Of a DNA stretch of 64,000 bases, positions 33,823 to 44,407 are shown in pieces (within the stretch, counting starts at the first letter, position 1; every line of letters starts with the position of its first letter). A program made the translations under genes and the position numbers. Under the pieces are notes generated by a model that did no database searches, was not told where the DNA came from, and saw nothing but the letters and a program-made list of their open reading frames with translations. The stretch covers positions 29,324,001 to 29,388,000 of the forward strand of contig NC_079875.1 of the NCBI RefSeq assembly GCF_029227915.1, written 5' to 3'. Origin of the DNA: Hydractinia symbiolongicarpus (taxonomy: Eukaryota > Cnidaria > Hydrozoa > Anthoathecata > Hydractiniidae).

Positions 33823-35722
33823 ATGGAAATAGCTCATTTGAAAACGAGAAAAGCTAAGGACGTTGCCAGGGATGAAATTTTACCCTCCTCTATAAATGTC
33901 ATTTATGTTGTGTATTTTAATAATTTTGGGGGCAATGACCCCAATCTAAAGCGTCAAAATGTGCGCCCTATAAAGCTGGTGGATTTCGAGGGTTTTGCCA
34001 AGCACTTCAAAATCAACATCACAGTATTTGAACCCAAGACGAACTCTGACAAGGCACCACGGCGGCTCGTCTATGGACAGAACCAGTAGGGTTAGACACG
34101 ATCAATCTTGGTATGTTTGGATGGCCACTGTTTTTTCATCAAAAAGATGGATGTTTTAACACAACATTGGGAATGTGAGGCGTGTAATCAACGGTTCACA
34201 AAATCTTGCAACCTTACACGACATAAACAGAACGAGTGCGAGGGCGTCAAGACGACAATCATTTGCAAGCCAAAAAAGGCAAGCGCGTCGGAGAAAGTCT
34301 TTATGGCGACGAAGGTTTCAGCTACGCGGCGTGTCAATGGATTGAAGCCATGTCTGAACAAACTGGCAGACATATCCATCATGCTCTCTGTGGGCACGGA
34401 GGGGAGCGCATGATACGCAGAGTGGATGGTTATGAACCCCAGACCAAAATAGTCTACGAATATCACGACTGCAAGTGGCATGGATGCCCATGCCAACCGC
34501 GTCGGACCAACGTGGACATGAATAGGTTCAAGCTCACAAATTTAAGGAGGACTACATCCGAAAGTGCGGCTACAACCTAGTCAACACATGGGAGTGCAAG
34601 AACCCTCCAAAAGTTAAGAGGCTCTTCAAGAACGAAATTCGGCCATACCCCCACTTTATCGTCTTTGACTTTGAAGCTCTCCTAGCACCTTTACACCAGC
34701 GGCAAACGGGCGATCTCACATACATCTCGGAGCATATCCCAGTGAGTGTCTCCATTCACGATAGTCTTCAAGAACATCCAACGTTTATCATGCACGAGTA
34801 TCCCAAGGTGTTGGTGCGGAAATTCGTTGAGCAACTCGAGCAGAGACAGGCTCGCATATTCGAAGAAGTCGAAAGACTGTACTCCAAATCAAAGGATTTT
34901 GACATGCTCTCCAACCAATCCCAACAAGCTTGGAACGAGTGGGTGAACCAAGTGGCTGTGATAGGCTTTAACAGCGGAAAGTATGACCTCAACATGATCA
35001 AGCGGTATTTTATCGACCAAATTGCCAAAGACGATAACGGGAGGATCACTGTGGCTAAAAAAGTTAACGACTACATGGTCCTCACCACTTTGAAGTTCAA
35101 ATTTCTCGACATCAAAAACTTTCTCGCACCCGGCATGAGTTACGATGGCTGGTGCAAGTCCCTGGAATGTAGACTCGAAAAGCTCGTGTTCCTTTATGAA
35201 TGGCTTGACAGCTACGACAAGTTGAATCATGTCGGCCCCGTCGAACACGAGGCCTTTTACAGTAGTCTCAGCGGGAAAAACACACTCTCCCCCGAAGAGT
35301 ACCAAGCCTTCGGGGAGGAGTTCTACAAGCGCGGCTATGTCACTATGCTGGACTGGCTGGCTGAGTACAACTTGGCGGATGTGCTACCGTTTGTCGATGG
35401 CGTCAATAAGACTCGCAACACATACTACGGGGATGAGATTGAAATTCTCAAGGATGCCGTGAGCATTCCGGGTGGGTCAATGCGCTACGTCTTGAACAGG
35501 TCTCTGCGCTTGAACCCTGAGTTAGAGCTCTATGCGCCAAGAGAACCCTGCAGGCACAAATGCCCAGACAACTGCTTCAAAACCAGGTGCAAGGCTTGCA
35601 TCGATGTTCATATTGTGATATTGGCGGATATTGTGATAGGTGCGGCTACAGTATTCTTAAAAAACTTTGTGGCAATTTGTTTACCAATATTTCTTAAATA
35701 TAAAGCAAAAAGAGACCTTTAA
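33823..35722 (+). pseudogene. Protein-primed DNA polymerase B (Polinton/adintovirus type), broken 5' part
   Basis: The pieces, in order, are: a leader (33823-34089); stop codons near 34087-34095; a C2H2-type finger (CEACNQRFTKSCNLTRHKQN); a frame change near 34,300; a nuclease-like block with VDGYEPQ and EYHDCKWHGCPC; a second frame change near 34,540; then the 3'-5' exonuclease region with FDFEALL (Exo I, D-x-E) and GFNSGKYDLNMIK (Exo II), and a Cys-rich segment (CRHKCPDNCFKTRCKACID) near 35,600. The text ends at 35,722 with no polymerase palm motifs, so the catalytic half is missing. The order is that of large polymerases in Polintons and related virus-like elements. It is inactive. GC content is much higher than the surroundings (33 of 60 in the line at 35,341). 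Confidence 0.78.
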
Positions 35723-38700
35723 AATGACGACCACTACATTATAATATAGTTTAATTAAAGCGATATTCGGAAGCCACTAATGACTGCTTGGCATATCCTT
35801 AAATAGCAATGACTAGAAGTTGGTTAATTTTACGAAAAATACGAAAAATAAAAAGACCAAGAAAGATGTTAGAAAAATTTCTTAAAAACCCTAGTGGAGA
35901 AAACAATCCCCACTTTCACATTTCACTTAAACACTCGTTCCCAGGATATCCTCATTTGTCATCAGTCCACCTTGGTGTCATCCCCAACATAAAACAAGAT
36001 CTGAACATGAATAATAGTAAAGCACCTAATTCTGCAAATTATGGTAACTAAAAATATGACATATCATTTAAAGTGGAGAGTCATTCCTTTAAAAGATTGC
36101 TGGGGTATCTACTTTTCTGTGTTCACCTTTTATTGGACATAAGAATAACTTTAAGGAAAATATAGTTAAAATAATTTAGACCACACAAATGGGACCCAAG
36201 ATCGATGCTTTTAAAAATAATTTTTGGAGAAAACAAGAATGAAAATTACAAAGTGCACACACAATGATAAACTCGACTTTCTGTTCACGATAAAATACAT
36301 TTTAAGAAATACTTTAGTACAAAGATTTCAGTCATTTTTTTTAAATGACAATTCAGTTTTTTAGGTTGATATTTATTACGTTGTGAGCCTTATTATATAA
36401 AATAAGCTCAGAAAATAGTCTCTTTCCTTCATATTATTAAGTATTTAATATTTTAAAGTATACGATATGTGTATTTTTTATTTGTTAAAAATTATATGGT
36501 TGCAAACCTCTTATTCTAGAGTAATTAAGATAAATTACGTTGCGTTAAAGTACTCGAGTTTTTAAAGATTTTTCTTTGAGCTGTCAGAATGTGCTAAACA
36601 AATTACATTGGTATGTAAAATGTTTATATAATAAGCATTATTGTAAAAGAAAAAAGAGTTTACCGTATCATGAAGATAAATAGATCTTTCCTTGCACGTA
36701 TTCCACTTTGTATGCAGTTATATTTGTCTGACTAGCATTATTTTTTGGTTTAGGAAGCGATGTCTTGATCGATAGCCTAAGCTGTAAAGAAAAGGTTTTT
36801 GGCAAGCGAAAGCGAAAGTGAAGGTAGATGCAAATAAATACAGCAGTATACACTTATAGTTTAGGAAAATTTGCTGAAACTTTTGCTATTAACTTATTTC
36901 ACTAAACATACTAGACTTTTTGACAATATGATTTTATACGGGGGCTATGCCAAGAATAGCTTTGTTTTTTCAGGGGGTGTTATGCTAAGATTCTTTGCTA
37001 GTCAATGCATGTTACCACGATAGCATCAACCACATGGGACTTCCCCAAAGGTTTTCTTTTTAAAAAAAACGAAATAGTAGACACATTGGCAACTCCACAA
37101 CAAGCTAACTATCAAGGAAATTAGAAGTAAGTAAACTATATATGCTCCTTGACTTTTTTTATCAATAAGAAACCTAGAGTAAATTTGCGACACGCAGGTG
37201 TGTGTTGGCTAACTACCTGGCAAGGTATTCTAAAGTTTGGAGCTAGCACGTTAAATATAAAAATCATTTATCATAAATATATTCATGTGCGAAGGTATAC
37301 TACATTGGTGATGCGACGAGCTCTGTTTTTAGTGTACAACCGCTGACTAAATATGAAGCCCTTTACTGATTTCCTCCTCAATTCTGTGTTATTTACATTA
37401 TGCCATCAGATCATGTGATTGAATGATGACGTTAGCACATTTCTATATATGTCATATACTTTTTTAATATCTCTTTTTTACTATCATGTAGGGTGACGAT
37501 ACTTAGTTTAAATATTTATTAATTAGACACCTGCATGCCATCAATCAATATCTATTATACGTAACCATATTGTGTCAATAATACGCTGAAATATTTTCGC
37601 AATATGCTGCAAAGCCGATATGTTAATTTTCTGAAGTTGATTGTGTCTTTTTTTTTTGTTTAGGTTTGGAAAAGTTGATGCCCTAGTGAACCATCGCGTC
37701 TTATGATGTTGGTTTTTGTCTAGGTTGGTTTACGGTAATTCTTCATTTTATTAGCGCGTTATGTTAACTAAACTAAAAAATCTATCTACATTTACACTTG
37801 GGGCATGACAAATCGAAGCAAAGCGTAACTTCGCAAGAAAATAATTGATTGGCTATCTACAACTATTGATTTTTTTATTTTTTCGTTCCTGTTTGCAAAA
37901 AGAAAAAAAAGAAAAAAATATTTTGACTTTCATAATCCAGAAACCACAATTGTCGGTTCCGATCCACTTTGGAAATTAGCCAGTGTCAAGTCAGTTTTGA
38001 TTTTCTCCGCTATTTCTTGTATTCATTACTCATGGTGTCAAAATTTGGAAAAAGAAAGTTTGGAAAATTTAAAGAGTAACTCTGGGAATTTTACGATAAG
38101 TTTTATTGTACGAGTTTGCTTTGCGAAGGTTTAAAATCTTTTGTTTAAAATTCATTTTAAATTTCTTTTTTCAGTGTCCTTTATTCAAGTTCTTATGCTG
38201 TGTAAAGTTTTTACATTAGATAATGTGATAGAATGAACCGGACATCATCTTTCAAGATTTGCTTTCCCGCTCTTTCTTAAGCAAGAATAAGGAAATGATT
38301 AGAACATTTTTGGAGTGGAATCAAACCTTTTGATAGGGTTACGTCCATGCGCATCGTATCTTTAGAGAAAGTAAATGTACATATTCTTTCCTTTTTTATG
38401 TTATTTAGAAAAAGAAAGAAAACAGCAGATCATACAAGCGTTTTTACTTACATCTAGCCAACGCAACGCACGTAAAACGGCCACCCCTTGGACTTCAAAA
38501 AAGCTCTGTTATACTAAAACGCATTTTAAACATCTTTGATTTCCTAAATAAAGTTCTAGAGAAGAGCGGGCAAGTTGATTGTGCGCTAAAAGCAAAAAGT
38601 GTTAATGATATAAACGATCTTTTTTCCTAGTTTCGGCTGTTTCCTTTTTGCTGTGAGTAAAATGGTCGGTAATTGGAAGACAAAAAGTCATATAAAATGT

Positions 38701-39490
38701 TTGTACCAAAAGTTATTTAGTTAACTTTCAAAAGCTTTTTAGGGAAGCATTGAAATTGTATCGATGTAACTTGCCGGCTAAATTGAGTTTAAAGTTATCT
38801 TATGTTTCAGTATATTCCATCAAAATTAGCCACACATTTTCACTATTCGTTGAAAATAATGCTAAGATTTTATCACTATGAAATATAGTCTCGGGGTAAG
38901 CAAATAATAACTTGCTTTGGAATAAAACTTTCAAGTCAAGTTCTCAAAAACATTAACAACAGCTATCGCCCTCACCTGTGTAAGGATCTCTTGATCAAAT
39001 TACACTTAGTTGTTGTGTCTGTGATTATTTTGTCTCCTATGTTCATTATAATTTCAGTTTCAAACAACAACCTCACGTGTAATAATTGACTTCGAATAAC
39101 TGTTGCATTGGACTTGACTATACCGTACCCATGAGACTTAGGCATTTTCACAAGATTTTTCATAGAATTAGAAACTTGGAAAAAAAACTATGACTCATAT
39201 GTTGGACTCATCTGTTTTTAAATGACTTGACTTCTCCTCAAGCGGCTCTCCAGCGTGGTGGGTGCGACAGAGGCTACAATTTTGGTTATGTGCGTGGCTT
39301 CCTATCCAGGCGCTGTGAGTTGTAAAATCTTTTTAGGCCACCACACACAGTTGAAGTAGCAAAATGTTAAGTGAATCTTTCTTACGAATGAGTAGCCACG
39401 CCTTGTGACACATAAACTTGTTTCGTAAACATATCGCTATTTCTGTGTGTTGTCATACAAACGAATACAAACTTTTGATATATACTATAG
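35723..39490. other. Long AT-rich stretch without recognised genes
   Basis: Only short chance open frames (for example 35809-36051 and 39163-38972) that lack domain character. No terminal repeats were fixed. Possible decayed introns or intergenic DNA. Confidence 0.45.
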
Positions 39491-39625
39491 ATGTCTAACA
39501 AAAACAAAGCTGGTAGGCATGCTTCAATGCACATGCGTGTACTTCATCAGAATGCTGTTAATCAATTTGGTTATCCCAGTTTGTTCATCACAATCAGTCT
39601 TTACGAATGGACTTTTTCTCAAGTA
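39491..39625 (+). pseudogene. Helitron/PIF1-associated N-terminal remnant
   Basis: Reads MSNKNKAGRHASMHMRVLHQ then FGYPSLFITISLYEWTFSQ. The G-x-P-x-LFxTxS-x-x-EW pattern is that of the Helitron-like N-terminal domain found upstream of PIF1-type helicases. It stops soon afterwards. A helicase remnant lies 1.7 kb downstream on the same strand. Confidence 0.45.
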
Positions 39626-41283
39626 ATACTTTACATATTTATAAACAATTTACACAAAGATATACACTATTGTAAAAAATAAAGATGATTTGCAGTTTTT
39701 TCTACTGCTATTTCTGTAAAATGTGTTCTTTAGATAAAAGATTGTTAGAGAGGTTTGCCATGGTTATATATATTATAGAGGTTATATTCAAATAATGTTC
39801 TCAGTAATGGTGTTGTATCAAGTATAAACATCGTGCAAATATTGGAGCAACTAATCCGCAGATACATGACGGGTAGTACTTCTGAAAGATGGAAAAGAAC
39901 TCTTTTTTACAATGCACAGTCAGTTACTCATAACATTACGTGTACTGAATAATATTGGTTTTGTAGGCTTATTAAAGTAGTATTTACAATGCAGTTTTTG
40001 CATGTTCTAGTATGCAACAGAGAAATGTGAAACCGTACTTTTATCGGTTTGAATGCCGAAAGCGAGGGACAATACATCTGCATTTACTAGTATGGCTGAA
40101 AATTAGTCGGCAGATAGATTTAAAGAGGCCGAAATAGACAATGAAGTCCAATAATCCTTCAATCGGATAATATGTGATTAAAAACAATTCGTTATTAAAC
40201 ATGCTGATATTTCTGACTATCACGCACATAGTTAATGATTGTGAGATAACAAAACATCAAGCTGTAATGATGGAACTAGTCTACTGACTCTTTTTTTTTT
40301 TTGAATTGTAGAGGTTACACCCTCTAGAGATCTATATTCAGTGCAAGTTACTTTATTTAATTTTATATGCACGTCTGCCACACAGCGCGAAAGCATACGC
40401 CCAAAATCTGAGAGCATATATTGACACATTCTTGGGGATGCTATAGTGCCGAATGGACGTTCAGGTATTACTACCATATTAAAAATACTGCGAAAAAAAT
40501 GAAGAGACCTAATTGTGAAAGATAGTCCTGTTGGACCGGCCTGAAAACAGCTAATATACGGCTCTTTGGGAATACTTGCGAGATTTTGTTACTCAAAAAT
40601 GAGTATGAAATTGTCAGATATTTAATAATTTTAGTCACCTACACCATACTGGGTGAAAAACCACGACTTGTTGCTACAAGATATATTTCCGCTTTCAATA
40701 TTGCATTCTTTTGGCAACATACATATGAATGTACCATTTCTATAATGTTAATGAAGAAACAGAAAAATTACCACCACGTATTTCATATTTTGCGAATACC
40801 GTTGCTGTGAACAGTAAATAATGGGACGATGAAAATGCGATGGTGCGTGACATGGAAAAATTTGTCAATAAAATTCATTTTATTCGAACTTTTCTTCTGT
40901 ATTTTGAGTCCCCTAAAATTCAACTGTTTTTCTATAAAACTTGGGAATTACTTTCACATTTTTGTGTAATTATGTGGTATATGGATTTTGTTTTTTTTCT
41001 TCAATACTTGGTAAACATTGTCGTTTATGTTTAGGACGGATCGCAGACACGTGTCCCACAATGAAAACAGAATAATGTGTAGAACACCTAACTGATGAGT
41101 AATAAAGGTTTTTATTCTGTAAAGAATATCATGTTAACAATCAACAAACCTAAGAAGTTTAATCTTTTCATTGAAAATAATGAATCATCACTTAGTAGTA
41201 AAAAAGAAGAAGTTGATCATGATGAACAACTTTTATGTAGAGAAACAAGTATGCAATGTCACTAGAATTGAAGCAAAAATTGT
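39626..41283. other. Decayed region between Helitron-like pieces
   Basis: No clear coding region. Contains the 105-bp dispersed repeat at 40237-40342. The stretch 41130-41240 (NKPKKFNLFIENNESSLSSK) may be decayed coding. Confidence 0.35.
40237..40342 (+). repeat. ~105-bp dispersed repeat, copy 1
   Basis: Matches 48122-48226 in inverse orientation with few differences (shared ATGATGGAACTAGTCTACTG and GAGGTTACACCCTCTAGAGA). A partial third copy of its AACAAAACAG-AGCTGTAATGAT start lies at ~51826-51856 (inverse). Identity unknown. Confidence 0.75.
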
Positions 41284-41575
41284 TGTGTTGCAAGGTAATG
41301 CGGGAACAGGTAAATATAAATAAGATTGTTAGTTAAATTTTAATATGTAATGCATTAAGAAAATAATGTTTTAGCAGCAACACCAACAGTAGTCATGATC
41401 CACTTATACAGTAAACTGCACGTTTTCCTTTTTTAGCCTGGTTGTACTGAAGTATTTTGTCTACAGGGACGATGGTTGTCAAAACTGGGATTCGGCTCCC
41501 AGAAGTAGGTGCTGAAAACACTTTTTTGCTTGTTACAAGTATGAGCACTGTCCGACTAGGACCAAAAGAATTTTT
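41284..41575 (+). pseudogene. PIF1-type helicase remnant
   Basis: Reads VVLQGNAGTGK, a P-loop (Walker A) of SF1 helicases, at ~41287-41318. After an interruption of ~140 bp it continues TMVVKTGIRLPEVGAENTFL then LVTSMSTVRLG, the next strand of the helicase fold. The later part loses family character. Broken and short. Confidence 0.5.
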
Positions 41576-41989
41576 TATGAAAATCGTAAAGAGAAAAACA
41601 ATTCTTCTATCACAAACAACACGACACAAAGAAGAGCGAACAACACAAACGGACTGGTTACAGATCGAACTCAAATAGAAAAAATGTATATGTCAAAATT
41701 ATATTATTATAAAAAAGAATTAAATAAAACCCTTCTTCGCACGTGTTACAGGGCCCCAACACTCAGCCTTAGGCAGGAGGTTGTCACAACAGGACCAGCC
41801 TGTGAATATTTTGACTAAGGACGGCAGGGTTGTCAAGCCTGAAGACCAAGTTAGTAAACTTGGGCACCTTACTGAACTGGGGTAAAAAGTGGGGTCGTTA
41901 CACTTAAAGACAGGCTAAAACCAAACCCCCTTGCTAAGCATTTTATAAGTTACCAGAGAAGAGTTCACTCTGGGTATTTACGGTAAACT

Positions 41990-42480
41990 GATTTACATTT
42001 TCCTCCCCCATGACCCTTCTTCGTGCCAACACAGGTCCCTCGGAATACTGACAAATTCCTATGTGCAATGATGCAAATGAGAAACACACCTGACCCTGAT
42101 CAGAGATGCCTTTGCATTCGCGAGGCGTCTGGTCAAGTACGATAACCATCACATTCGTCCACTATGGCATGATGCGTGGGCACAGAAAGATTTAGCAATC
42201 AGAAAACGATTCTTTCACTGAATCAAAAAGCTTGATACCAAAAGCCACAGCCTTCCATCCCTTCAACTTGGTGATCGTTGTTTCATCCAAAACCAGGCAG
42301 GCCACTACCCGAAACGTTGGAACCGCTCCGGCACGGGGGTTGAAATCCATGGTTTTGAAAGCTACACCCTGAAAGTCGATGGCTCTGGCAGACTTACAAG
42401 ATGCAACTGCAAACACCTTCGTCGATTCTCACCAAAGGATCCAGCTTGTACCTTTTGTGCCATCAACCCCTGACCCAACT
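41990..42480 (+). pseudogene. Ty3/gypsy integrase C-terminal remnant
   Basis: Plus-strand pieces: PRNTDKFLCAMMQMRNTPDP, HHIRPLWHDAWAQKDLAIRK, LQLGDRCFIQNQAGHYPKRW, GFESYTLKVDGSGRLT. These fit the end of a Ty3 integrase (target-choice segment, GDxVxIQNQxGxxPxxW box, YxVKxDGSGRLTxRN box). Stops at 42133 and 42222 interrupt it. It is a different family from the 997-5372 element. Confidence 0.65.
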
Positions 42481-42724
42481 AAGTCGCCCAGTCATACGGG
42501 ACTTAACCAGTTAAATGATGTGCCATCCCCCTAAACTGTTGAATAACCTTCTCGCCTTACTCGTGTCAGATGATTACCTAAACAATATGAACCAGAATCT
42601 GGTAAATGGATTTAATTCACCCTTGTCAAACTGGAGGGAGATGGAGAAGAATGAACTGTGTACGTTATAAACTGTACCATAAGTTACAGAAACATGTAGT
42701 GAGTTGGACAGATGTCAATCTATC

Positions 42725-42750
42725 AGTCAGGGTAAACACCTAATTAGGCG
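42725..42750 (+). repeat. Left terminal inverted repeat
   Basis: Pairs with 47339-47364 (25 of 26). Followed by subterminal copies of ACCTAATTAGGCG. Confidence 0.85.
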
Positions 42751-43000
42751 GCATGACCTAATTAGGCGAGTTGTTTAGTTAGGCGACGTGATGTAGTTTA
42801 ATTAGGCCACCCATAGCCTAACTAGGCCAACGAAAACTTTGTTGTAAATACGTCGAAATTATTGCGTTTCGCACTACAATTTTGACAAAATATTGTCTTA
42901 TTTGCACAGCGCATTGGTAACTTAAGGCCCAAACCTCGTGTGGCCCTATTTGTTGTTTTCAATAATGGATTTCAGCCATTCACGCAGCAGGGAATAATAA

Positions 43001-43290
43001 ATATGGCGGACGAAAACGTGGCAGTGTTCGATAAAGATTTAAAAGTTGTTACAACAGGTGAGTCAAAAAGAAACGTTAAAAAACAACCTACAGAAGGACA
43101 AAAAACGAGTGAGAGCTCAATACTTTAGAGAAGATAATAGTGTAAGAAGTCATGCTCGATATAAGAGAAAATCTGGGTTTACAAAGTCAATGCACGATTT
43201 AAAGTTGACCACTGGAGATGACTGCTATCTGGAAATGATTACATGTCAGAGTACTTCATCAGAAAAAATAATGCAACTTCAAAGGAGTTA
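43001..43290 (+). CDS. Small exons with a MADS-like basic segment
   Basis: An ATG at ~43003 reads MADENVAVFDKDLKVVTT and ends at an ACAACAG|GTGAGT donor. A second open block, in another frame, from ~43100 reads KDKKRVRAQYFREDNSVRSH then RYKRKSGFTKSMHDLKLTTG and DDCYLEMI. The R-x-x-x-KRKxGFxKxxxxL pattern is reminiscent of a MADS-type DNA-binding helix and strand. Resemblance only; the link between the two blocks is not proven. Confidence 0.4.
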
Positions 43291-43316
43291 ATGTCAAGCA
43301 TAAGTGGTTTAGCATG

Positions 43317-43745
43317 TTATATATTCCTGTTTTGCCAATTGCCACAGCTGCTTCTGCTGATGTTCAGATACCACTAACATCATCTCTTTCTCCACCAATT
43401 TTGTCACCCGCATCATCTTCTTCGTCATCGATATTCAGTGGGATTGATTTCAAACAACAACATTTACCACTTCAAAATACACCATTACCATTTCAATCTA
43501 CACCATTACCAGTTGAAACACAGCAAGGATGCAACCAATCTGAAAATTTGGAAAGTACTGAAATTTTCTGCCCAATAATGAATGAAAACCAGATAATGAA
43601 TACACTGCTGGAATCTTTATCACCTTCTGTAAAACACGAGCAATTGGCACATGTTTTCATCCACCTCTCTAGGGTGGACCTAGAGAGGTGGATGAAAACA
43701 TGTGCCAATTGTGTCAAATTACGTATAATGAGCAAGAAGACTTAG
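43317..43745 (+). CDS. Ser/Pro-rich frame interrupted by an inverted duplication
   Basis: Low-complexity Ser/Pro/Thr-rich text (LTSSLSPPILSPASSSSSSI) then NENQIMNTLLESLSPSVKHE. It then runs into the perfect hairpin at 43642-43710. Beyond the hairpin another frame reads MCQLCQITYNEQEDLDSTWI, with a C-x2-C and W like the start of a PHD or related finger. The hairpin appears to have broken the frame. Confidence 0.4.
   Translation, partial: LYIPVLPIATAASADVQIPLTSSLSPPILSPASSSSSSIFSGIDFKQQHLPLQNTPLPFQSTPLPVETQQGCNQSENLESTEIFCPIMNENQIMNTLLESLSPSVKHEQLAHVFIHLSRVDLERWMKTCANCVKLRIMSKKT
43642..43710. repeat. Perfect 32-bp hairpin with 5-nt loop
   Basis: Arm 43642-43673 (starts AATTGGCACATGTTTTCATC) is the exact reverse complement of 43679-43710, with loop GTGGA. 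Confidence 0.95.
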
Positions 43746-43974
43746 ATTCAACATGGATAAGCAACGGCATAGTCACAACCATTGCATTCGTGTCATGCTT
43801 ATTTCCAATCTCTCTTTTTACCATAATTTTGATTCTTGGCTGCGGTTGTATTCTAAAACGATGATAACATTTTATGTTACTCTCAGTAATTGTTACTACG
43901 TCCATCTTAAAAAAAATATTTCTTTTTTGCATTTTGCGAAAGAGTATCTTCATTAAATTATTGCGTATTTTACT

Positions 43975-44221
43975 ACCGGCACCTAAATAGGCGACACTTA
44001 ACCTAATTAGGTTATATATTTCAATATAACATAATTCTAAGTTGCGCGAACATATCGAGGCACGAGTGACAATTTTGGAATCGTGGTCGCGTAGACTATC
44101 CATTCTGAACAAATATTTTTTGCGATTTTTTCTTAGGAATGTGTGAAAAGCCATTAAAAATTGTAATGTCTTAACTAGGTTACATACGGAAAACTCTAAT
44201 AACAAGTGCCAGGTCGGAGGT
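43975..44221 (+). repeat. Internal left-terminus-like sequence
   Basis: CACCTAAATAGGCGACACTT then ACCTAATTAGG resembles the outer left end (CACCTAATTAGGCGGCATGA, ACCTAATTAGG). Its inner part 44190-44221 is a perfect 32-bp inverted match to 47243-47274 (AAAACTCTAATAACAAGTGC ... GGTCGGAGGT). The right end of the element therefore pairs with two left ends. Confidence 0.75.
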
Positions 44222-44407
44222 CCTATTTTGCTCGGCGACTAACTTTAGAAATTCGAGTAGCTGACATACGGAGGCCATTCTTGTCTCGATGATTCATGAG
44301 ACGCGCGAAAAAACTGCGCACGAGGTTCGGTTTCTCTTGGTTTTCTCGAACGCATTGGTTTCTTCAAAATTACTTGCGTTATAATTTTTAATCTATGATC
44401 TATTATC

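Noticed and set aside
34188-34496. Minus-strand frame opposite the polymerase fragment (also 35305-34889)
   Set aside because: GC-rich antisense shadow of the polymerase coding strand.
41088-41105. Hammerhead ribozyme core (CTGATGAG)
   Set aside because: Only the CTGATGAG word is present; the matching GAAA and stem partners were not found.
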